Assembly: GCA_014155875.1 (NCBI GenBank)
Contig: JACEFZ010003490.1
Location: forward strand, 5,001-69,000
Direction of reading: 5' to 3'
Origin: Cepaea nemoralis
Lineage: Eukaryota > Mollusca > Gastropoda > Stylommatophora > Helicidae
DNA length: 64,000 nt
The stretch's first letter is position 1, and each line of letters starts with the position of its first letter. Below, piece after piece: positions 56,340 to 64,000 of this stretch. The notes beneath the pieces are model-generated. The model made no database searches, was not told the origin of the DNA, and worked only from the letters and a program-made list of their open reading frames with translations. Position numbers and translations under genes: made by a program.

Positions 56340-57165
56340 CATGGAGAAAGCACATCAACAAAGCAGTAGCAAAAGCCAGAAGGAAAATAGCCATCCTGAG
56401 AAAACTAAGTGGAACCACATGAGGAGCCAGTGGGAAAATACTTAGCAAAGTTTATCAACAGAGCATACGACCACATCTGGAATACGGGTCAACTGCGTGG
56501 TGTTCAGCATCAAACACCACACTACAAGAGCTGGACAAGGTGCAAAATCAAGAACTTAGAGTCACCACAGGAGGGTTGAGATCAATCCCTATAGTGTAGG
56601 TGGAGAAGATGGGGAGGACACAAGCACTGAGAGAGCGCAGAGATACGAAAACGCTAATACAAGCAGAAAAGTTCCTCAGCTCACCAGGTCACCCTATGAA
56701 GAACAGACTTGAAAACTTAGCTATGGGGCGGTTGAAGAGAAGCAGTTTTATCCATCAGGCCAAACGACTCTGCAGAGAAACCACCAATCTACCAACAGTG
56801 GTATCCTCCTGACAACTATTCCAGAGCGAATTCTATGGAAATATGAACATAGACTATCACTACAAATTCAGACAAAAGTGAGAGAAATATTTGACATGCG
56901 CCTAAGAACAGGACACACTAGATTACGCAACCACATGTACACAAAATTCAATAGTGATGAATCAGCCATGAGCACACGTGAATTGGCGTCGCAGACAGCA
57001 GAGCACATACTCCAGGACTGCCCAAAATACAACATATCCAGGCAAACCTTCTAGCCTAGAGAGACGACAGTGGAAGATAAATTCTATGGACCGCTGAGTG
57101 AACTAAAAAAGACAGCTAAATTCATACAAGAGACAACATTGCAGTTAAGACATATTTCAAGCGAA
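56339..57165 (+). pseudogene. LINE-1R copy lacking the RNase H domain
   Basis: This begins WRKHINKAVAKARRKIAI and continues KILSKVYQQSIRPHLEYGST, VEKMGRTQALRERRDTKT, LCRETTNLPTVVSS, then TIPERILWKYEHRLSLQIQT. Directly afterwards comes DMRLRTGHTRLRNHMYTKF, so the RNase H domain present in the minus-strand copy is cleanly missing. It ends LKKTAKFIQETTLQL. Several stops are present. Its tail is the (AAG)n tract. Confidence 0.82.
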
Positions 57166-57417
57166 CGAAAGAAGAAGAAGAAGAAGAAGAAGAAGAAGAA
57201 GAAGAAGAAGAAGAAGAAGAAGAAGAAGAAGAAGAAGAAGAAGAAGAAGAAGAAGAAGAAGAAGAAGAAGAAGAAGAAGAAGAAGAAGAAAAGAAGAAGA
57301 AGAAGAAGAAGAAGAAGAAGAAGAAGAAGAAGAAGAAGAAGAAGAAGAAGAAGAAGAAGAAGAAGAAGAAGAAGAAGAAGAAGAAGAAGAAGAAGAAGAA
57401 GAAGAAGAAGAAGAAAT
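57166..57417. repeat. (AAG)n expansion at a LINE-1R 3' tail
   Basis: About 250 bp of pure AAG repeats with one interruption near 57290. They start exactly where LINE-1R copies have their short GAAGAAGAAG tail (minus-strand copy at 48565-48585). Lysine/arginine and serine/phenylalanine frames through it are artefacts. Confidence 0.93.
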
Positions 57418-57615
57418 AAATCCTATGCCAGCTGGCAGGGAACTTGATGTTGACGATGTTCAATGATGAAGAATTATGAAAATGTAATGACAAAAATTAA
57501 CAGGATAACAAACAGTTCTCTGCAAGAATTAAAGCAGTTGAAACCTTTATAGTCCGGGACAAACAAAGCAACAAAAGTCGGAGTACTGGTAGTAATAGTA
57601 AGGATATTTCGTTTG

Positions 57616-57690
57616 GCAGCAATCAATCAATCAATCATGTGCCTTGCCGGAAAGCGTGGGCGGTCATGGCTCGCCATTTCACTCGATCCC
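57616..57690 (-). mobile_element. LINE-2 3' end fragment
   Basis: CAATCAATCAATCAATCATG is followed by TGCCTTGCCGGAAAGCGTGG and the reverse of the LINE-2 3' end (56235-56300). Only about 75 bp remain. Confidence 0.75.
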
Positions 57691-57699
57691 CCTAGATAT

Positions 57700-57935
57700 A
57701 AGTGATAAGATCATATGGGAGTCTCCTGCCTATCGCTCCGAAGGTTGCGAGTTCAATTCCCGGCTACGTCGTTCGGTTTACGAATGCAATTTTCTTAGAG
57801 ACTCATGGGGGTCGTCGCTGGAGGCACGGAGTTCGTCCTTTGTGCGACGCTTTCGATGGGCCGCCCTGTGGAAAGAGACTGAGCCTTATGGGATAAATCT
57901 CGATGCAGTGAAGTGCCTCCTATTGACTTTTTAAC
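57700..57935 (+). mobile_element. SINE-C, near complete
   Basis: A tRNA-like head contains CTATCGCTCCGAAGGTTGCG and a B box GTTGCGAGTTCAATTCC. The family body follows: GTCGTCGCTGGAGGCACGGA, GTGCGACGCTTTCGATGGGC and CGCCCTGTGGAAAGAGACTG. Copies lie at 33065-33275 (-) and 12830-12995. Confidence 0.78.
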
Positions 57936-58006
57936 TCTTTCAAATTTAAAATGAAATTCTCTTACCGTTTGTATCCCTTTCCTCCATGATGTGTGCCCGT
58001 AGACTA

Positions 58007-59383
58007 CCGGGTGTTTGTAAAGTCTCACTACATTTTGTATGTAGAAAAACAAAGTAGAAAAATGAAATACACGACGTCATCAAAAAATGTGCTAAACAAT
58101 TCATTAAATTAGTTACAATAGTTACTGCTATAGTCTAACGCTGTTTTGGGGAAGCTGGAAAGTACCAATGAAGTATTCATTATAACAGGTGTTGGAAATG
58201 TCCACCACGGACTTCAAGACATGACTGTACACGTCTCTTCATATTGTCAAATACCTTCTGCAACATGTCTGTTGTTATTTCTTGAATGGTAATTCTGATT
58301 GCTTCTTTCAGGTCCTCAATTGTGTGTACATTATTTTTGTAAACATTTCCTTTCAAGAAAACCCATAGATAATAATCTAATGGAGTTAGATCTGAAGAAC
58401 GAGCAGGACCAAATTCACGTGTATATGCCATTAGTGAAATGTCTTCCAAAAAGAGGCAGTGATGTTCTAGCCGTGTGTGCAGTTGCACCATCTTGCTGGA
58501 ACCACGCTTCTTCAATTTCACGTTCATTCAGCTGTTCTGAAATAGATTCCAGAATGTCAGTAAGGTACCGATCAGCATGTATAGTATGTTGTTGAAGAAA
58601 ATTGGTCCAATAAAACGTTTTCTACTGACAGGCACACCATATCCTGATTTTCTCATCGTGTAGAGGTGCTTCATGAAATGCATAGGGATTCATAGTGCTC
58701 CAAATAATTTATTATTTTGGCTATTAACGTATCCAGATAGATGAAACCATGCCTCATCAGAGAAGAATATTACATCGAGAATTGACTCGTCTTCTTTATC
58801 TAAAAATGCTTGAAACCACGTGGAGTAGTTGACTCTGGATCGACTATCACAATACTTTAGTTCAGACACAACAGAAATCCTGTATGGATGCAAATCTAAT
58901 CATTGTTTATGAATTGTGTGTACTGTGCTTACGGATACGTTCACTTGATGCGACATTGCTTTATGGACTTGCTTGGACTTTTCAGTATTCTGTCTTGGAT
59001 ATCTATATATTTTTCTTCAGGACACAGCAGGTCCTACCAGATCGCATCTTTCATATTTCCCGTGACAAGAAACTTATTCAACACATTTCTAACCGTAATG
59101 CGATGATGAGGTTATTTATCAGGAAATCTTGTTATAATTCTTTGAACAACCATCCGTGTGTATCGACCGACATTTCGAAATACTTGTTCAACCCACACAC
59201 AAAAATCTTTCTTCCTTTGATAAACACTGTTTGGAGAGGAAAGAATTAGTCCAGCAGACAACAGCCACTCGATGCATATCGCTTCACGATGGACTGTGGA
59301 GAAAATTTTCATTACATCACGTACTTCACTTTTTTCAAATTTATTCTACATACAAAGTGTAATGAGACTTTACAAACACCCAG
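58007..59383 (-). mobile_element. Full-length mariner/Tc1-type DNA transposon with 40-bp TIRs
   Basis: The left end CCGGGTGTTTGTAAAGTCTC and the inverse of the right end CTGGGTGTTTGTAAAGTCTC continue alike for 40 bp with three mismatches. Both ends are flanked by TA (58005-58006 and 59384-59385). The length of 1377 bp is normal for mariner elements. The transposase is on the minus strand and is broken. Confidence 0.92.
58180..59320 (-). pseudogene. Mariner-type transposase, inactivated
   Basis: On the minus strand the order is: N-terminal region (FCVWVEQVFRN near 59190, VVQRIITRFPDK, then PHHRITVRNVLNKFLVTG); HPYRISVVSELKYCDSRSRV near 58880; the first catalytic aspartate in VIFFSDEAWFHLSGYVNSQN near 58760; VPVSRKRFIGPIFF near 58600; a C-terminal part with SSDLTPLDYYLW near 58390 and HTIEDLKEAIRITIQEITTD near 58310, ending GGHFQHLL at 58180. 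Several stops and shifts break it, and the region of the second aspartate (usually DGA-like) is decayed. A deleted relative is at 27548-28262. Confidence 0.88.
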
Positions 59384-59385
59384 TA

Positions 59386-60139
59386 GCTTTTATTATCCTC
59401 TTTTTTTTTCCAAACAAGTAACAATTATAACTAGTGTAACAAACAAGGTGTATGTTTCCCCTCGCTGCACATTAAAACGTGTGTCTTTTGGCGAAGTGTG
59501 GTACTATCTTTGTATAAAATCTCGTCCCAGGAACGATCCCACATATTGCAGTAGAATAAACTTCCCTTTTATCAGCCTCGTATTGCGGGCCCTTTGCATA
59601 ACAGTTGTGTAACAGCATACCGTTGTACGTAGTGTTTGTGATCGCTGCTACCACCAGGGGTGTGTTTACCAGGGCAGTCACCACCAGTGAAATCAACACG
59701 CATGTAACAGTGTCATGTAGTGGCAGCATCAGTATTCACCTGTAGTATACAGCGGTTTTTTGGGGGCATTAGCTGTGACAATAGTGGCTGTAGTAATAGT
59801 GACTGTAAGTGCCGTAGCTGTTACCACAAGAAGTGTTCTAAGCTGTCACCACCACTGGAACTGCTACCATCAGGTGTGTTATGACCGTATATTGATCGTA
59901 TAGATGTTCATTGTTGTTTATTGGCCTTCTGCTCCTCATACTAGACTTGTGTGACACTGATATGCAAGTCAACAACTGCAACTATTAATGAACACCATGT
60001 GCAGGAGAGTGAATTTAATTAGGTGAAATTCACCAATGCTTACAAACAGACCATCTTTAATACAATGCTTTGCACATTAGCACATTAAAAAAACGCCCAA
60101 ACTGACTTCGCCGAGCCAGGGTGTTAAACTCTCTGCAAC
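59386..60139. other. Unassigned sequence
   Basis: No coding block is supported. A loosely repetitive ACCACCA/TAGTGACTGTAGT region lies at 59640-59880. Confidence 0.45.
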
Positions 60140-60545
60140 TTTTTTTTTCGCATATCCTTTTCAGGGGCTGGCCGAGTGGCTAGAACGCCGGACTCTCCTT
60201 CGGAGACCCGGGTTCGATCCTCGGTAAGGTGTGGATTTTTTTTTCTGTACGGGGGCAAAATGAAAATCCTAACCTGCACAGTTCGCGGCGACTGCACTAG
60301 CCAGGCGGCCTTAATTCCTCAGGCTCAAAGACCCCACTGCCATACACCGCAAGGTACTATATTGGCAGTAAATGACAGTTTTTGACATCTGTCAGCACCA
60401 GCATTTTACCGCTGTTGTTGATTTCTTGGCAAGATTACACTCAGTAGTTTGCCATTGCTCTCTGAGCGGCCGGCTTACATATCCCGTAAGTCAACAACGC
60501 GGCAAGAAACCGCTACCAATTCTCGCCTCTGCAACTTACCCCAAC
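60140..60545 (-). mobile_element. SINE-B interrupted by SINE-A
   Basis: TTTTCGCATATCCTTTTCAG (60145-60165) is the start, on the plus strand, of the reversed SINE-B tail. Its continuation ACATCTGTCAGCACCAGC resumes at 60385 and runs on to GCCATTGCTCTCTGAGCGGC and AACCGCTACCAATTCTCGCC. The full SINE-A copy sits between. Confidence 0.75.
60167..60386 (+). mobile_element. SINE-A, full reference copy
   Basis: The tRNA-Leu/Ser-like head GGCTGGCCGAGTGGCTAGAA contains the A box, and GACCCGGGTTCGATCCTC contains the B box. The body TTCGCGGCGACTGCACTAGC and CATACACCGCAAGGTACTAT follow, ending GCAGTAAATGACAG. It may be annotated as a tRNA by scanners, but it lacks a closing acceptor stem. Confidence 0.85.
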
Positions 60546-60639
60546 TAAATTTCTCGGTTACTTGATTTCATCTGGTTGACTCTAGATGCGGACTTACAGC
60601 TGAATAGCTAAACTTCATATTCTCTCTCTGCCTATCAGT

Positions 60640-60880
60640 TCCCTCCAATCTGTCTTCAGATCTGAGTCCAAATGAGTCCTCAGTTTTCCCCTTCTCTGGA
60701 ACAGTCTCCAATCTGTCTCCCGTCTTCTCTCTCCAAAGAAGTCTCTTCTCCCTCCTCTCCAAAGCAGTCTCCAGTTCTCTCTCTCTCCAAACCAGACTAT
60801 TCTCCTCTCTCTCCAATGCAGTCTCCCGTTCTCTCTCTCTCCAAAGCAGTCTCCTCTTCAAAGCAGTTTTAGTGAATTTG
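60640..60880. repeat. TCTCC/AAAGCAGTC repeat (left part)
   Basis: Loosely periodic units of CTCTCTCCAAAGCAGTCTCC with variable spacing. The repeat is interrupted by a LINE and resumes at 61695. Confidence 0.8.
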
Positions 60881-60889
60881 TATTAGGCG

Positions 60890-61694
60890 AGGAGAGGAGT
60901 GGGTCAGAGTGCCAGCGGAGCAGTCAGACTTGTGCAGAGTTATAATCACATTGAGCCGGGAGTGCATGGAGTGGCCAACAGGGTCCACGGAAGTGGAAAT
61001 CCAGCAACTAATTCAGGATAATGCTCGCTCGGGTGATGTGATTATATACACAGATGGTTCGGTATTGAGAGGCAGGAGAAGTGCCTCGGAGTTCTTAGCA
61101 AAAGCTAATGGTCGACGTTTGGTGCCTGGCATATGATACCACAACATCTAGCTTAAGAATGGAGGTGGAGGCGGTCAGTGTAGCTTTCCTCTGGATGGAG
61201 AATACGATACATACACACATCATGATTGTAACTGACTCAGAAAGCATGCTGAGTAGGGTGAGGACAGGCAAACTTCGTGCAGAGTGGCTTGCTTCGTTCG
61301 GAAGTCACGGGTGACAAGCATCGTCTGGATCTTTTCTCCGGGGCATGCTGGTGTGCTGGGAATGAACAGGCGGACAGATTGGCTGGCTCTGCAAAACTTG
61401 GTGGAGTATTGATGCATGACAAGGCAGGACATGGTTGCGGCCTTGTGGGAGCACGTGTACACCTCGGAGGAGCAAATAGATCACCATGGTCTGGCAAGAA
61501 TGCGACAGCGAGGGGTGACGAGGGGTTCTGGCCGACGATCGACGCTCAGAGGAAAGGCGAGACGGACATATAATCAGATTGCTACTGGTACTATTAGTAT
61601 TGGAACTCTTTGCTGGCTGCTGGGGATGGGGACGGAGCGTTTATGGGAATGCCCCGAATGCTGTGATGTCGGTTCCTAAATCAGTCAATCAATC
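60890..61694 (+). pseudogene. LINE-4: 5'-truncated RNase H-containing LINE with (ATCA)n tail
   Basis: RNase H is recognisable: DVIIYTDGSVLRGRRSA near 61035, MEVEAVSVAFLWME near 61160 and IMIVTDSESMLSRVRTGKLR near 61225, then SPGHAGVLGMN in a shifted frame near 61335 and AGNEQADRLAGSAKLGG near 61355. The C terminus TYNQIATGTISIGTLCWLLG and ERLWECPECCDVGS ends at 61679, followed by TCAGTCAATCAATCAATCAG. Several frameshifts are present. It is inserted in the AAAGCAGTC array. Confidence 0.82.
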
Positions 61695-61965
61695 AATCAG
61701 AGAGTTTGTCTCTCCAAAGCAGTCTTAGAGAGTTCATATCTCCAAAGCAGTCTCCTCTCCAAAGCAGTCTAAGAGAGTCTTCTCTCTTTCCAAAGCAGTC
61801 TCTCTTTCCAAAGCAGTCTTAGAGAGCTCCTCTCTCCAAAGCAGTCTTAGAGAGCTCCTCTCTCCAAAGCAGTCTTAGAGAGCTCCTCTCTCCAAAGCAG
61901 TCTTAGAGAGCTCCTCTCTCCAAAGCAGTCTTAGAGGGTTCCTCTCTCCAAAGCAGTCAAATTAA
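61695..61965. repeat. Minisatellite, 28-bp unit (right part)
   Basis: About nine units of TCTCCAAAGCAGTCTTAGAG followed by AGCTCCTC, more regular than the left part. Confidence 0.9.
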
Positions 61966-63190
61966 TTTTGCAACTTGCTACTTTTAAATACCCTTCCATC
62001 TGTGAGTAGTTTCATCATTCTTTTTCCGTTACTCACGAAAGTTCATCTGTACACATCTTAAACCCTAATACTCCCGTCAAACCAGACACAACATAGACAA
62101 CCTTCAAGTCTGGCCTTAGACGTTTCTTGGCCACACAACACGAAACAAACTGTTCACACCCAACTCCGTGCAATCAAAATCTCCGATCTGTCTATTTTTC
62201 TGTACTAGTTGTACTACAAACTCGCTAATCATCCCTCATTAAACAACCTTAAACACATCAATACTTAACTGCATACTTTATTTAACTTAACTTGCTGGGT
62301 TGGGGTACGCTGATGCCATGACCCAATTCATAGGTGCAGAGTACAGTGTACTGAGTTCCACGCATTTTGACGACTGGAAAACAACTCATTTCGTACATTC
62401 ACGATTATAGGTGATTGAGAAGACGACCATGGTCGAGGTTGGACCGGTCGAAAAACGGATCGGGGCAATGGAAAAAATGCATAGCGCCGCATATGTGTTA
62501 TAGTTTATTTTAAAAATTGTTGTTACTTAACGCTAGTGTGATAGTTCGTTAGCTTTTAAGAAGTATGGATGACAACTGTGAAAACTAGAAGGGCGTTAAA
62601 TATGAAAAATAGAACCCGTCTCGTGTGATAATTGGACTTGGGAGTTCATAGATGTGTTGTAACCAGAAAATGTAATGTCGACTTTAATATTAACATTGCT
62701 AGCAACGATATCTTGTGTGCAAGTCGTACTACTAGGGCCCCGCACAGCTAGCGGGTCATGTCAATTATATAAAACTACTAACGACATAGCCCACCCCAAG
62801 CTGGGTTATGTCAGCTGACCTGAGTACGCAACCCTACCGTACCCAACCTAATCTGCCACAGTTCTCATTACTGCACGATAAATAAATAGATTACCGACCC
62901 TTTATTTATTTTCTCTGCCTCGTTCGTTTTTATTCCGTGTATGTGTTCAAGGTTCGTATCCAACTTCGTGCTAATTTACCACTGCCTTTTCATTGTATGC
63001 CATCCATGAATGTTCACTTCATGCCACTAATATAGTCACATAATTTGAGTTCAATCAGTTTTCTTGGATGTTCTGACAGTGTAGAATGTCAGCATTGTGC
63101 TTCTACTTGGTCCAAGATATTCTACGAATTGTTCTGAAACAAGTTCGCAAGCATTTATTTTTTTTGTTAATGATTGTGAAATGGTCCGTG
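61966..63190. other. Unassigned sequence
   Basis: No gene or repeat identity was recognised over about 1.2 kb. A small imperfect hairpin (GACATAGCCCA at 62783 with TGGGTTATGTC at 62802) is present. Confidence 0.45.
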
Positions 63191-63204
63191 GCTCACATCG
63201 TATG

Positions 63205-64000
63205 TTGACACAGAAAAAATGTATGTTCTCAAAATGTCGAAACAGGAAAGATGCATGTTCCCTAAATGTCGAAACAGGAAAGATGCATGTTCTCCAAATG
63301 TCAACACAGGAAAGATGTATGTTCTCTAAACATCAACAGAGGAATGAAACATGTTCTCCAAATGTCGAATGCGGAAAGATGCATGTTCTCCCAAATGTCG
63401 TCACAGGAAATATGCATGTTCTCCCAAATGTCGACACAGTAAAGATGCATGATCTCCAAATGTCGGCACAGGAAAAATGTTCTCTAAAAGTCGACAAAGG
63501 AAAGATGCATTTTCTCTAAATTTCGACACATTAGAGATGTTTGTTCTCCAAAATGTCGACACAGGAAAGATGCATGTTCTCCATAATATCAGCAAAGGAA
63601 AGATGCATGTTCTCCAAATGTCGACACAGTAAAGATGTATGTTCTCCAAAATGTCGACACAAGAAAGATGTATGTTCTTCAAATGTCGACACACGAAAGA
63701 TGCATGCTTTCCTAATTTCGACACAGGAAAGATGCATGTTTTCTAGATGTTGATACAGGAAAGATGCTTTTCTCCAAATTATCGGCACAGGAAAAATGCA
63801 TGTTCTTTAAATGTCGACACAGAAAAGATGCATGATTTTTCAATGTCGACACAGAAAAGATTCGTGTTTTTTAGATGTCGTTAAAGGTAAGATGCTTTTC
63901 TCCAAAAGTCGACACAGGAAAAAATGCATGTTCTTTAAATGTCAACGCATGAAAGATGCGTGTTTTTTTTTGTTTTTTCAATGTCGACACAGGAAAGATG
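63205..64000. repeat. Minisatellite, about 32-bp unit, running off the window
   Basis: About 25 diverged units built on AAATGTCGACACAGGAAAGA and TGCATGTTCTCC. Divergence is high (CACATTAGAG, GCATGAAAG), so it is older than most arrays here. It continues beyond 64000. Confidence 0.9.

Noticed and set aside
57070..57493. Poly-lysine/arginine and poly-phenylalanine/serine frames
   Set aside because: Pure (AAG)n microsatellite. Only the first 35 codons derive from a LINE C terminus.
60167..60240. Genuine tRNA-Leu/Ser gene
   Set aside because: A and B boxes are good, but the acceptor stem does not close and the sequence continues into a body shared with other copies, so it is a SINE head.
62783..62812. 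Short imperfect hairpin as a terminator or regulatory RNA
   Set aside because: Eleven-bp arms with a mismatch and no other support, so it is easily due to chance.
63205..64000. CRISPR-like regular spacing of GTCGACACAGGAAAGATG
   Set aside because: The intervals between repeats are also repeated with only slight variation. It is a diverged minisatellite, not repeats with unique spacers.

Overview
The window looks like a stretch of a repeat-rich metazoan nuclear genome, most plausibly a lophotrochozoan and perhaps a mollusc. Introns are long. There are many minisatellites, several clades of APE-type non-LTR retrotransposons (LINEs), a tandem Penelope-like element (PLE), mariner-type DNA transposons and at least three families of tRNA-derived SINEs. 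Nothing is bacterial. The organism call is inference from element content; no species can be read from the sequence.

The one host gene identified with confidence is an RFX-family transcription factor on the + strand. Its DNA-binding domain is spread over four short exons: 17261-17384, 20631-20691, 23149-23226 and 27235-27262. All have consistent splice phases and GT/AG borders. The residues resemble RFX6 most closely. Upstream and downstream exons of this gene were not found. Its introns are filled with minisatellites, and one intron holds an antisense RPL23A processed pseudogene (17513-17935).

Layout. 1-17 kb: tandem arrays with units of 33/38, 55, 70, 41, about 41, 31 and 41 bp. They are interrupted by a nearly intact LINE (2623-6378), LINE fragments and a SINE. 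17-27 kb: the RFX exons with their intronic arrays, including a 3-kb array of a 24-bp unit. 27-33 kb: a deleted mariner-like copy, an unrecognised minus-strand exon, a CA/CG-rich satellite of roughly 120-165 bp units, and a CpG-rich patch with ETS/YY1-like motifs. 33.8-41.5 kb: one interval bounded by hAT-type termini and a perfect 8-bp target duplication. It encloses two nearly identical head-to-tail PLE copies, a LINE fragment and a SINE. 41.9-47.6 kb: a tandem segmental duplication of about 2.85 kb. 48.6-54.0 kb: an RNase H-bearing LINE with a 15-bp target duplication, split by a second LINE. 54-64 kb: further LINE copies with microsatellite-like 3' tails, a full-length 1.38-kb mariner-type element with 40-bp TIRs, nested SINEs and two more arrays.

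The recurring pattern is mobile elements sitting inside minisatellites and inside each other. Almost all long frames in the arrays are artefacts of units whose length is a multiple of three. Several frameshifts in otherwise intact frames lie in homopolymers and may be assembly errors.
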